Positions 24,948-32,102 of a DNA stretch of 64,000 bases are shown here, in pieces. A program made the translations under genes and the position numbers. The notes under the pieces are model-generated. The model searched no databases, was not told where the DNA came from, and saw only the letters and a program-made list of their open reading frames with translations. The DNA comes from Elusimicrobiota bacterium (GTDB lineage Bacteria; Elusimicrobiota; Elusimicrobia; FEN-1173), in the NCBI GenBank assembly GCA_016714745.1, contig JADKCG010000002.1, forward strand, positions 114,656 through 178,655, read 5' to 3'. Each line of letters opens with the position of its first letter. Position 1 is the first letter of the stretch.

Positions 24948-26896
24948 AGTCTGTAGAAAAATCCTATTTTCGGACGTCCCACCCGGGTCGTGGGCCTCAT
25001 TTTTTGTTGGGAGCCGACACCGCTCCCTGGCCGGTCGGGGCGAATCCGTTGGAACTTCGGCGGTCCCGCACCCCGCACAGCCCTTCAGTGACTAGTCTAG
25101 CTCCCGTTCAACATAATTTCCAGTCCCTCCTTCCATCTATTACCATCTTTTCTTGTGGATTGTGTGGACAAAGTTTTCTCTATCCCGCCATCGCTCTCAA
25201 TCCGCTCGGGACCATCGCTGTGGTCCATCCGTAGCGGAATATCTTTAAAGATTGTGCACCGTGTTGTAAAGCTTCCACTGGATGTTGACCTTCTCTTTTC
25301 CTCTCAACGTGAACCGGTCCAACCCCAGCGCGTGTCGGATATTGCCGAACACCGGCTCAATCAATCCCATCCTCCGACTATAGATGAAACGTCCCATCGC
25401 GCTATCGATCTTTTGAATCATTCCCGTCGTTGCGTTCACTGCCGCCGGGGGGCGGTGACGTCCTTCAAACTTGTAGACCTGCCGATATTTCGTGTTGGGG
25501 TTTTGAAGACATTTCGCTCTTAGTTCACACCCTCGGCACGCTGTGATCTTTGCTTTGTAGGCCACCCCGTAGAATCCGTTGGGCGTGACGTGCTTCCTGT
25601 ATCCTATATACAATTCACTGCCTGCCGGGCACACCAGTTTTCCTCGCTCGTTGAACTTGAAATCGTCCGGGGCAAAGAACCGTTTTTCCGGTTTCGTTCC
25701 CTGGATCCCTTCGATCTTCCCTCCGTGTCGGTCGGCCGTCGCATAGCTGGGATCTCGTTTTCTCATGTTCCGGTCCGCCACGTAGCCATTGATCTCCTTG
25801 CCCTCCAACATCTTCATGTTCGCTTCGCTGTGGAACCCGCTGTCCGCCAACAGTGGCGCCGACTTCAACGGGGATTCTGTGTCCCCCAGAGCTGCGAATG
25901 TCTTTTCCACGGACTCCACCATGGGTTCCAGCAGTTTTACTTCACTGCCTTCTCCAAACGCCTCTGCGGAGACCACCACCTGGTATTCCCCGTCCACAGC
26001 CGCCACACCGTTGTAGCCCTGAACAACGCCGTGTGAGCTCACCATCTTCGCGCTTTCGTTATCGTAAAGGTGGCTCTTCTTTGGGAGACCCGTGTGGCTG
26101 ATTTTGTCCTCCTGGGTTTTCAACCATTCATCCAGCGTCGCGATCTTATCTTCCAGCGACTTGATCGCCTTCTCTTCCTTGGCCCTCACCTCCGCCGGGA
26201 GAACCTGTTTTCCCGCGTCAACTTCCTTATGTTTGGCCACCAAGGTCTCCACCAACTTTAAAAACTTCGCTTTCTTCTTTTCGAAATCCTCTTTTGTGCC
26301 GGACCATTCCTTTGACGCGTTCGATGAGATCTTGCACCCATCAATCGCAAACATCTCCCGCCCGATCAACCCCAGTTCGTCGCAGTAAAGCAGAACGTCG
26401 ACGAACAGGCCCTTAATCACAGGGCCCATTTCACGGATGAACTGCGCGATGGTCGTAAAGTGCGGCACACTTCGGGCGGAGAGGGCCATGAACACCACGT
26501 TTTGTTCACACGCAAAGGCGATGTCGCGGCTGGAGATCATCCCGCGGGCGTAAGCGGCCAGGACAATCTTTAGCATCACGCGGGGGTCATACGCCGGAGC
26601 CCCGACGGTCTCGTTTTTCCTCAGAGCATCAAAAGCGGTCATATTGATTTTGTGGTCAATCACATAAGACAGCGCATGCTCGAAACTGCCGGGGAGGATT
26701 TGGTGTTCGAACTGGATGGAAACAAACTGGCCTTGCGCGTAATTGGCTTCTTTGTAGCGCGGCATCGGCGACTCCAAGGGTGGGATGGCCGTCGTTGTCG
26801 ACGGTAATGCGAGTTTACCTCTTTTTTTTGTAGGCAGGGCCAGCGCTGGGGAATGAGGCAGGGAAATGGCCGAACGGGGGGTTTTTCTACAGACTA
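24948..26896. mobile_element. IS1182-like insertion sequence, copy 4 (most complete)
   Basis: 1.95 kb, ends AGTCTGTAGAAAAA in inverted orientation, flanked by AACG at 24944-24947 and 26897-26900. It holds one nearly full transposase gene on the minus strand. Orientation relative to the attC site is the same as in the other three copies. Confidence 0.92.
25245..26765 (-). CDS. IS1182-family DDE transposase
   Basis: 506 aa from ATG 26765, which has the ribosome site GGAG six bases upstream (an in-frame TTG at 26777 is less likely). The N-terminal region is the DUF772-type helix bundle (YDPRVMLKIVLAAYARGMIS); candidate catalytic positions are in FAIDGCKISSNAS, LLADSGFHSEANM and the C-terminal EPVFGNIRHALGLDRF. 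A basic coiled region (EEKAIKSLEDKIATLDEWL) interrupts the catalytic core. Copies 2 and 3 continue 23 residues further; here one A is missing in an A-run at 25247, so the protein stops early at HNL. It may be slightly impaired or the base may be miscalled. Confidence 0.9.
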   Translation of the reverse strand: MPRYKEANYAQGQFVSIQFEHQILPGSFEHALSYVIDHKINMTAFDALRKNETVGAPAYDPRVMLKIVLAAYARGMISSRDIAFACEQNVVFMALSARSVPHFTTIAQFIREMGPVIKGLFVDVLLYCDELGLIGREMFAIDGCKISSNASKEWSGTKEDFEKKKAKFLKLVETLVAKHKEVDAGKQVLPAEVRAKEEKAIKSLEDKIATLDEWLKTQEDKISHTGLPKKSHLYDNESAKMVSSHGVVQGYNGVAAVDGEYQVVVSAEAFGEGSEVKLLEPMVESVEKTFAALGDTESPLKSAPLLADSGFHSEANMKMLEGKEINGYVADRNMRKRDPSYATADRHGGKIEGIQGTKPEKRFFAPDDFKFNERGKLVCPAGSELYIGYRKHVTPNGFYGVAYKAKITACRGCELRAKCLQNPNTKYRQVYKFEGRHRPPAAVNATTGMIQKIDSAMGRFIYSRRMGLIEPVFGNIRHALGLDRFTLRGKEKVNIQWKLYNTVHNL

Positions 26897-26954
26897 AACG
26901 AAGTAAGGTCAGCCGGGCGCACGTGTGGGCCTCGGCTGCACCGCGTGGTTGGGC
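26896..26954 (-). other. attC site 6, body
   Basis: R'' plus GTTGGGC 26948-26954. Stem GTCAGCCGGGC pairs with GCCTCGGCTGCAC. IS copy 4 separates it from its core. Confidence 0.83.
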
Positions 26955-26960
26955 GATGAA

Positions 26961-27194
26961 TTAATCGCTGGCATCGGGCAGTGTAATAACGGGATATTCT
27001 TTGTCTGACAGTCGTTGAGCATCCTTTTCCATGTCAGTTGCATTCATACTAAAACCACGATTCCGGTAATCTTGAGCCTTCCGGAGTGCGACCTCTCGTT
27101 CTGATTCAAATTCAACGCAGCCAACTACCGATAGGAAGGCAGCAATAATAAAAGCGCAACAGAATGCCTGGATCAATAAGTTATTGGTTCGCAT
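26961..27194 (-). CDS. Small putative lipoprotein, cassette 6
   Basis: 77 aa from ATG 27194 (MRTNNLLIQAFCCAFIIAAF) with lipobox SVVGC, lipidated Cys near 27. The mature part is short and charged (EFESEREVALRKAQDYRNRG). Stop six bases before attC 6. No recognised family; it resembles the entry-exclusion type of small envelope lipoproteins only in size. Confidence 0.6.
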   Translation of the reverse strand: MRTNNLLIQAFCCAFIIAAFLSVVGCVEFESEREVALRKAQDYRNRGFSMNATDMEKDAQRLSDKEYPVITLPDASD

Positions 27195-27197
27195 AAT

Positions 27198-27339
27198 ACC
27201 CCCCACCGGCGATATGAGCCAACACGCGCGGGTATAACAAAAACATGCCTCCGAATAGAAAGACGTATTGATTTAAAAGAATGAATCATAGGGTCAACGA
27301 GAGCTCCTCGCCCGTCTTGGATCGAACGCCTTGTTGGGT
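27198..27339 (-). other. attC site 5 (degenerate crossover core)
   Basis: R'' plus GTTGGGT 27333-27339. Stem GAGCCAACACGCGCGGG pairs imperfectly with CCCGTCTTGGATCGAAC. Where the R' core is expected there is only CCCCACC, without the AAC triplet, so recombination here should be poor and cassette 6 may be locked behind cassette 5. Confidence 0.6.
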
Positions 27340-27759
27340 GGTGCGTCGCTCTTGTCTTCTTCTTAAATATCTCGCTAGGGTGCCGCCTATCAGACAGACC
27401 AGCAACGGCCAGATTTCCAAAGACAGAGAAAAACTTTTGGCCGATTTATTTAAATTAAAGAGAGAATTAATAACCTCACTCATCAGGTAGGCGAGTACGA
27501 CGACAAGTATTTCTTTGCGCTTAATAATCCGGGCCGAGAAATACCCAATTAGGAAATATAGAAGGTAGATAATCCCAAGATTAGCAGCCATGAAAAGAAG
27601 AATACGTGGGGCCGTTTCGTCATTGACAAATTCAGCCGTGAGGTGGGATGGAATTGCCAGATAATCTTGAATAAAATGAAAACCTATTGTTTCTATTAAT
27701 TCGCCTGCAAGTGGGACTCCGATCAAAGCAACTGCCCATAAAATCCAGGTTCTTTTCAT
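27286..27759 (-). CDS. Multi-pass membrane protein, cassette 5
   Basis: 157 aa. Hydrophobic segments at about 5-25, 50-70, 80-100 and 110-130 suggest four membrane helices with a basic C-terminal tail (RYLRRRQERR). The last ~25 residues are encoded in attC 5. No family recognised. The start ATG 27759 lies 10 bases from attC 4. Confidence 0.6.
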   Translation of the reverse strand: MKRTWILWAVALIGVPLAGELIETIGFHFIQDYLAIPSHLTAEFVNDETAPRILLFMAANLGIIYLLYFLIGYFSARIIKRKEILVVVLAYLMSEVINSLFNLNKSAKSFSLSLEIWPLLVCLIGGTLARYLRRRQERRTTQQGVRSKTGEELSLTL

Positions 27760-27769
27760 TTAAACCCCC

Positions 27770-27834
27770 GCCCAACGTAAAGCTCAGACGCGCGGGCGGT
27801 GTGTGCCCGCGTCGGCTGAAGCGACTTGTTGGGC
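27770..27834 (-). other. attC site 4
   Basis: 65 bases, intact. R'' plus GTTGGGC 27828-27834, core plus GCCCAAC 27770-27776. Stem GCTCAGACGCGCGGGC pairs with GCCCGCGTCGGCTGAAGC. Confidence 0.88.
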
Positions 27835-28000
27835 AAGTGATGAAACAAGGACACACCTACCCAACGTGACTATGCGGCTGAAATTAATGAGCCGCGCCCC
27901 AAACCAATATTGAATTTGCCGTGTAACGATGACGGCGTTGGTTGAAATTGTAACTCTTCGGCGTCGCTGTAACTGCGGGCCATTTCTGTATGAATATCAT
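27835..28000 (-). other. Cassette 4: ORF-poor cassette, homologous to cassette 10
   Basis: About 165 bases homologous to cassette 10. A 37-codon frame from ATG 27983 to TAG 27870 begins MARSYSDAEELQF, matching the mini-ORF of cassette 10 in its first 13 residues; the two then differ. A hairpin GCGGCT-N-AGCCGC is at about 27873-27893. The homology covers the whole cassette, so the conserved unit may be an RNA or regulatory cassette rather than a protein. Confidence 0.6.
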
Positions 28001-28064
28001 GCCCAACGCCGGAATTCAGCGGCGTTGCCCGGAGGGCAACGTCCGCTGGAATGAATTGTTATGC
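28001..28064 (-). other. attC site 3
   Basis: 64 bases. R'' plus GTTATGC 28058-28064, core plus GCCCAAC 28001-28007. Stem TTCAGCGGCGTTGCCC pairs with GGGCAACGTCCGCTGGA; almost perfect. Confidence 0.88.
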
Positions 28065-28066
28065 CT

Positions 28067-28555
28067 TCAAAAGCCAATACCAATGCTTGCGAGAACCTTT
28101 GTCGCATGCGTTTTCTCAATCCTAAATACGCCTATTCGAGCACCCAAAAGAAGACCGAATGACCCTTCGATTCCATAAGCCTTTTGGTTTCGTTCTAAAA
28201 AGTATCCTGTATCCGAAGGTTTACCGACAAGAACGGTGGTTCGAATGGCTCCTCCAAACAGTCCAATAGGGTCAAAGCCAAAGCCATATCCGAATGAGTA
28301 ACTATAATCGTTTCGACCGAGCGTTGCATCAATAAGAATACCAGGACCGACTAACGGTGATGGAATGTCTTTCCCTCGTCCTGAATGATATTTGCCTATC
28401 ATGAGACCCGCGCTCCCATAACCTCCACGGGTGTTTGAATAAAAAAAACCCGATGGGAAATTGAAACCGTAATCGCTTTCGCCCATCTGAAAAGCGTTAG
28501 CAATTCCCGCCACAAGCAATAAACTCAACCAAGTAATCAATGTTTTTATTTTCAT
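28067..28555 (-). CDS. Secreted or outer-membrane barrel-like protein, cassette 3
   Basis: 162 aa from ATG 28555 (MKIKTLITWLSLLLVAGIANA, signal peptide about 1-21). The mature region is rich in Gly, Tyr and Phe with alternating hydrophobic residues (SFGYGFGFDPIGLFGGAIRT, IEGSFGLLLGARIGVF) and ends in Phe, as small outer-membrane barrels do. Family not recognised. An ATG two codons upstream overlaps the core of attC 2. Confidence 0.62.
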   Translation of the reverse strand: MKIKTLITWLSLLLVAGIANAFQMGESDYGFNFPSGFFYSNTRGGYGSAGLMIGKYHSGRGKDIPSPLVGPGILIDATLGRNDYSYSFGYGFGFDPIGLFGGAIRTTVLVGKPSDTGYFLERNQKAYGIEGSFGLLLGARIGVFRIEKTHATKVLASIGIGF

Positions 28556-28557
28556 AG

Positions 28558-28693
28558 GCATAACGAATTCAGCTAACCCGCGCGGGCACAACAAAAAACA
28601 TGGCCCCGAAGCGATGACGAAAGTGGATCAAAAAATAAATCAAGGCGTCACCTTGCGACCCGTGCCCGCGTCGGGTTGAGCGCCTGGTTGGGC
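28558..28693 (-). other. attC site 2 (136-base type)
   Basis: R'' plus GTTGGGC 28687-28693, core plus GCATAAC 28558-28564 (minus GTTATGC). Stem AGCTAACCCGCGCGGGCAC pairs with GTGCCCGCGTCGGGTTGAGC around a 70-base central segment. Confidence 0.8.
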
Positions 28694-29188
28694 GGTCTTT
28701 TTTTGTATCGGAGCCTGCATGCAAGTGTTGATCATATACTCTTTTATCGTAAGATTTCGAAGTTTCGCTACTTGTTCAAATTTTGAAATTATCTTGTCGA
28801 GCTTCTTTTCTTTTATGCCAAACCATGTGGGGGCATTGCATTGATTGAAAAAATAAAGTGTCTCTCTTTCTGGGACAGTTGAAACCAAATCTAAAAACTT
28901 TTTTAGATCCCATGTAACAATCCACCTTAAGTCAGGTTGAGAAAAAAAGTGATACGTAATTCGGTTCTCCTTTGAGAATTTTGGTCCCCAGATAATGAAA
29001 CCGTAGTTTTCATTCAATGTAGCAAAACGATCATAACTCTGGAGAATTACGAGCTTTCCGTCCGGCCCGAGTTGTCCAACTTGCAAAGGCGCTGTGGAAT
29101 AGAACAAATTAGAATCAGACGCCCCAACGGAGCCAACTGCCGCTAAAAAGAAAAACGTGAATAACAAGGTCACATTTTTATTTTTCAT
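28640..29188 (-). CDS. Secreted protein of unknown function, cassette 2
   Basis: 182 aa. Signal peptide about 1-23 (MKNKNVTLLFTFFFLAAVGS). The mature part (LFYSTAPLQVGQLGPDGKLV, PDLRWIVTWDLKKFLDLVST, TLYFFNQCNAPTWFGIKEKK) has two cysteines and no domain I recognise. The tail QPGAQPDAGTGRKVTP is encoded by the attC stem, like that of cassette 7. Likely periplasmic. Confidence 0.6.
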   Translation of the reverse strand: MKNKNVTLLFTFFFLAAVGSVGASDSNLFYSTAPLQVGQLGPDGKLVILQSYDRFATLNENYGFIIWGPKFSKENRITYHFFSQPDLRWIVTWDLKKFLDLVSTVPERETLYFFNQCNAPTWFGIKEKKLDKIISKFEQVAKLRNLTIKEYMINTCMQAPIQKKTAQPGAQPDAGTGRKVTP

Positions 29189-29197
29189 TTATTTTCC

Positions 29198-29257
29198 GCC
29201 CAACGTTAAAGGTCAGCGGGGCGCCCGTGGCGCCTCCGCTGCACCGCCTGGTTGGGC
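29198..29257 (-). other. attC site 1
   Basis: 60 bases, intact. R'' plus GTTGGGC 29251-29257, core plus GCCCAAC 29198-29204. Stem GGTCAGCGGGGCGCC pairs with GGCGCCTCCGCTGCACC, loop CGT. Confidence 0.9.
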
Positions 29258-29521
29258 AACGCATGATGAGTTCCAATAAATTGACCAACCACCGATAACC
29301 AAACCGAGCCATCCAAAGGCAACAGCTAATTCGATATTTGGGAACCACAATCGGGATACTTTGAATATGGGCCCGTTTGTTCGAATTGAAAAAAGCCAAT
29401 CCTCCATACCGCTAAAATAATTGGAAACAGCGAAATACATTGGAATGACCCAACCCGCCGAAAAAAACGCGACCAAAAGGGATTTTAAACGGCCACACTT
29501 TTGAGTTTTTATTATCACCAT
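29213..29521 (-). CDS. Small membrane protein, cassette 1 (closest to attI)
   Basis: 102 aa, ATG 29521 with AGAGGATAA upstream as ribosome site. Two membrane helices (about 13-35 and 65-85: LLVAFFSAGWVIPMYFAVS and LAVAFGWLGLVIGGWSIYW). The last 16 residues come from attC 1. Function unknown. Being next to attI it is the most recently inserted and, in a typical integron, the best expressed cassette. Confidence 0.62.
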   Translation of the reverse strand: MVIIKTQKCGRLKSLLVAFFSAGWVIPMYFAVSNYFSGMEDWLFSIRTNGPIFKVSRLWFPNIELAVAFGWLGLVIGGWSIYWNSSCVAQPGGAAEAPRAPR

Positions 29522-29539
29522 TTATCCTCTAGTGTTCAC

Positions 29540-29600
29540 GCCCAACATGTATTAGATTGACTCCACTCTGCCTGAAATTCTATTTTCTAGACAGATCACA
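29540..29600 (-). other. attI site
   Basis: Plus GCCCAAC at 29540-29546 (minus GTTGGGC) is a crossover core without a palindromic partner, located between the first cassette and the integrase gene, where attI must be. The right-hand limit is arbitrary; attI sites usually extend 50-60 bases towards intI. Confidence 0.75.
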
Positions 29601-29607
29601 GTATTTT

Positions 29608-29645
29608 TTGACAGAATATTAAACTTGAACCAGTTTTTTACACAA
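29608..29645. promoter_or_regulatory. Possible divergent promoters for intI and the cassettes
   Basis: Plus strand: TTGACA at 29608-29613 with only a weak -10 17 bases later (CAGTTT). Minus strand: TTGTGT (plus 29640-29645), 18 bases, TAATAT (plus 29616-29621), which could serve as the cassette promoter Pc. Both are guesses from sequence alone. Confidence 0.35.
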
Positions 29646-29673
29646 CCTGCTACTGGCTCTGAGAGGCATACAC

Positions 29674-30699
29674 ATGATACACCCAGAAGTCCTTCATTTC
29701 AACCCCCCTTCTCTTTTGGCGGACTTGCCAATTCCTGAGCCGCCTAAACCGAAATTGCTGGACCAACTGCGGGACATTATCCGACTGAAACATTATTCCA
29801 TTCGGACTGAGCAGAGTTATGTGGATTGGGCAAAACGCTACATTCTTTTCCATGGAAAAAAACATCCGAAGGACATGGGGGCGAAAGAAATTGCGGCATT
29901 CTTGACCCACCTGGCGGTGGACAAGAACGTTTCGGCCAGCACACAAAACCAGGCACTTAACGCTCTTATTTTCCTTTATAAAGAGTTGTTGCGGATTAGC
30001 GTAGGGGATATTGGCGACGTCGCGCGGGCTAAACTTCCCATTCGCAGGCCGTTGGTGATGTCCCGGGACGAAGTGAAACGGGTGGTCGAGAAATTCACCG
30101 GGACTCCACGGCTGATGGCAGAATTACTTTATGGAACGGGCATGCGGTTAATGGAGGGTGTTCGTTTGCGGGTTAAAGATATTGATTTTGATATTAACCA
30201 GGTCATTGTGCGCGATGGGAAAGGCGCCAAGGATCGAGTGACGATGCTTCCTCAGAAATTACGCCCGGTTTTGGAACGGCATCTATCTGAAGTGAAAGCA
30301 ATTCATGAGCGTGATTTGGCCGCGGGATATGGGCAGGTCTATTTGCCCTTTGCCCTGGCGGAAAAATATCCAAACGCTGACCGAGAATGGGGCTGGCAAT
30401 ATGTATTCCCCGCTAGAAGTATTTCAAAAGACCCACGAAGTGGGAAGATGGCGCGGCATCATATCCACGAAACAGCCCTGCAAAGCGCTATGAAAAACGC
30501 GGTTCGCGCCGCGGGACTGACGAAACCGGCCAGCGTGCATACCCTTCGGCATAGTTTCGCTACCCACCTTTTGGAGGCCGGGTATGATATCCGTACCGTC
30601 CAGGAATTATTGGGCCACAAGGATGTGAGCACAACCATGATTTACACCCATGTCTTAAAACAGGGCGCCGGGGCCGTTCGTAGCCCCATTGATTTTTAG
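29674..30699 (+). CDS. intI: Integron integrase IntI (tyrosine recombinase)
   Basis: 341 aa, normal IntI length. The N-terminal SAM-like domain (about 28-110) has [21 protein letters not shown]. The catalytic domain carries Arg158 (GTGMRLME), Lys near 183, His289 and Arg292 ([15 protein letters not shown]), His315 ([10 protein letters not shown]) and nucleophile Tyr324. The insertion specific to IntI is present, with [13 protein letters not shown] and [16 protein letters not shown] (about 235-275), which separates it from XerC/D. It recombines attI with the bottom strand of folded attC sites. Intact, so the array can be active. Start ATG 29674 follows GAGAGG. Confidence 0.97.
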   Translation: MIHPEVLHFNPPSLLADLPIPEPPKPKLLDQLRDIIRLKHYSIRTEQSYVDWAKRYILFHGKKHPKDMGAKEIAAFLTHLAVDKNVSASTQNQALNALIFLYKELLRISVGDIGDVARAKLPIRRPLVMSRDEVKRVVEKFTGTPRLMAELLYGTGMRLMEGVRLRVKDIDFDINQVIVRDGKGAKDRVTMLPQKLRPVLERHLSEVKAIHERDLAAGYGQVYLPFALAEKYPNADREWGWQYVFPARSISKDPRSGKMARHHIHETALQSAMKNAVRAAGLTKPASVHTLRHSFATHLLEAGYDIRTVQELLGHKDVSTTMIYTHVLKQGAGAVRSPIDF

Positions 30700-30705
30700 G
30701 CTCCA

Positions 30706-31236
30706 TTGAAAATATCCCAGCCGATTGGATTTCCGGTTTTGGCCCAACTCCCTGCGGGAGAACGGGAACGGCTCCTTCAAGAGTGGCCTCGAAAAATCAT
30801 CAAGGTGGGCGCCACGCTTTTTCATGAAGGCGATCCTCCGCGAGCCGCCTTTCTTTTGGCATCCGGTCTTCTTAAAGCGGTGAAGTATACACCCCGAACC
30901 AACGTCTCCGCCATGGATCTCATCCTGCCCGGCCGACTGTGCGGTGCCATCGCTCTATTGGATAAACGCCCTTACCCCGTGACCGTGGTGGCCCTGCAAA
31001 ATTCAGAGGTTTTTGAGATGTCCGCGTCTTCGTTTGATTCCCTCATGCGCGACCAAAACCTATTTGCTCAGTGCGTCCACCAGGAAATCGGGGACCATTT
31101 GCGCCATGCTCAAGCGATGCGGGCCCTGGCCACGGAACCTGTGGAACGCCGGATGGCCCATCTCTTGGGCCTTCTCCTGCCGAAAACTGGTTCGGAAGTG
31201 CGCCTCCGACGGGAAGACATCGCCGAACTGGTGAGC
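30706..31236 (+). pseudogene. Crp/Fnr-family regulator truncated by an IS21 remnant
   Basis: Begins at TTG 30706, six bases after intI. It has the cyclic-nucleotide-binding-like domain (LFHEGDPPRAAFLLASGLLK, GRLCGAIALLDKRPYPV) and the dimer helix (MRALATEPVERRMAHLLGLL), then the start of the winged helix (LRREDIAELV), where the sequence passes into the IS21 end. The recognition helix is missing. With a norB fragment on the other side of the IS, it was plausibly an NO- or oxygen-responsive regulator of the DNR/NnrR sort. The real start may have lain further upstream before intI arrived. Confidence 0.8.
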
Positions 31237-31672
31237 TGTGTCAATGGTCATCTAAAATTCACCCCCTGTGGTCATTGACTTTTCACCCCCCTGTTAGGCC
31301 TTTAAGGCCTGTTTGTCGTTTTCCTGGGCCGCCGCTTTCGCCAGCAGACCCGCCCGTTTCTTCTCCTTCAACCGGTAGCTCTCGCCCTTGATGTTGATCG
31401 TCAGGGAGTGGTGAAGCAAGCGGTCCAACAGCGCCGTCGCGATGATCGGGTCGCCGAAGATCTCGCCCCAGTCCCCAAACCGCTGGTTGCTGGTTAGAAT
31501 CATGGATCCCTTCTCGTATCTTCGACAAACCAACTGGAAGAACAGGTTCGCCCCATGCCGATCCACTGGAATGTAGCCCAATTCGTCCACAATCAGAAGC
31601 TTTGGCTGGCAATAGAGCTTTAGTTTCTCCTCCAGCCGATTTTCCGCGTGGGCCTTTACCAACACCCCGATC
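31237..31672. mobile_element. IS21-family remnant (right end and part of istB)
   Basis: Starts TGTGTCAATGG at 31237, typical of IS21 termini with the repeat CAATGGTCAT...GTGGTCATTGAC nearby, and contains the 3' part of istB. istA, the N-terminal istB codons and the other IS end are absent; the sequence passes directly into norB codons at about 31673, so a deletion followed the insertion. Confidence 0.8.
31294..31671 (-). pseudogene. istB: istB fragment (IS21 ATP-binding helper protein)
   Basis: About 125 codons of the C-terminal two thirds of IstB: Walker B LLIVDELGYIPVD, sensor region SMILTSNQRFGDWGEIFGD and the C-terminal DRLLHHSLTINIKGESYRLK. The Walker A part is missing. IstB normally recruits IstA to target DNA; this fragment should be inactive. 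Confidence 0.85.
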
Positions 31673-32038
31673 AGTCACGCGGCGCTCATGGGCGTTTACG
31701 GCAACCTGGCTATTGCGGCCCTGGCGTTTTGCGCGCGGCTTACCGTGGAACCCCAGCGATGGAACGATAAGCTGTGGGGGGTTTCTTTCTGGTCGCTTAA
31801 CGTCGGATTGCTCCTGATGATGGCGCTCAATATCTTCCCGGCAGGGATCTACCAGCTGGTGCAGAGCATTCAGCACGGGTTCTGGTATGCCCGAAGCGAA
31901 GCCGTCATCCAATCGACCTTCTTTCAGGTCACCATCTGGTTGCGCGTGGTGGGAGACATGGTCTTCGTTGTCGGGGGCGTTTTGCCCATCGTCTATTTCA
32001 TGGTGACGCGCCTTTTCTCCCTCCACCAAGCGAAATAA
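31673..32038 (+). pseudogene. norB: C-terminal fragment of a NorB-type nitric oxide reductase
   Basis: About 120 codons: HAALMGVYGNLAIAAL, VSFWSLNVGLLLMMALNIFP, GIYQLVQSIQHGFWYARS and a final helix LRVVGDMVFVVGGVLPIVYF, matching the last three or four helices of quinol- or cytochrome c-dependent NO reductase large subunits. All haem- and iron-ligand-bearing upstream helices are lost to the IS21 deletion. It ends just before a strong terminator. Confidence 0.8.
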
Positions 32039-32050
32039 ATTCCTTCAACG

Positions 32051-32090
32051 CAAAAGCCCCCGCCCTCCAAAAGAGGGCGGGGGCTTTATT
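32051..32090. terminator. Bidirectional intrinsic terminator
   Basis: AGCCCCCGCCCTC (32055-32067) pairs with GAGGGCGGGGGCT (32073-32085), flanked by an A run on the left and T bases on the right. It can end transcription of the norB fragment from the left and of the VOC gene from the right. Confidence 0.85.
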
Positions 32091-32102
32091 AATCTCCGGC
32101 AA

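Larger units (their letters stand above)
14505..30699. mobile_element. Chromosomal integron: integrase gene, attI and an array of about 14 attC sites
   Basis: An IntI-type recombinase gene on the plus strand (29674-30699) faces away from a series of imperfect palindromes that start RYYYAAC and end GTTRRRY when read on the minus strand. Genes between them are almost all on the minus strand, each followed closely by its palindrome, as in classic integrons where cassettes run away from intI. Cassettes are numbered 1-14 from the integrase. Toxin-antitoxin cassettes are grouped at the distal end. Four complete IS copies and one relic interrupt attC sites 6, 10, 12, 13 and 14. Confidence 0.92.

Noticed and set aside
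15018..26896. IS110/IS1111-attC identity for the attC-associated elements
   Set aside because: The transposase has a DUF772-type N-terminus and DDE motifs of the IS1182 group, terminal inverted repeats and flanking AACG repeats; IS1111 elements have a DEDD transposase and subterminal repeats.
14505..29257. CRISPR array
   Set aside because: The spaced palindromes vary in length and sequence, are 150-2000 bases apart and enclose genes; no short regular repeats and no cas genes are present.
29674..30699. XerC/XerD or phage integrase
   Set aside because: The IntI-specific insertion ([23 protein letters not shown]) and the adjacent attI/attC array identify an integron integrase.
31283..32029. 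A 248-codon minus-strand frame across the IS21 remnant and norB fragment
   Set aside because: It overlaps istB in another frame and runs antisense to the norB fragment; the composition is that of a shadow frame.
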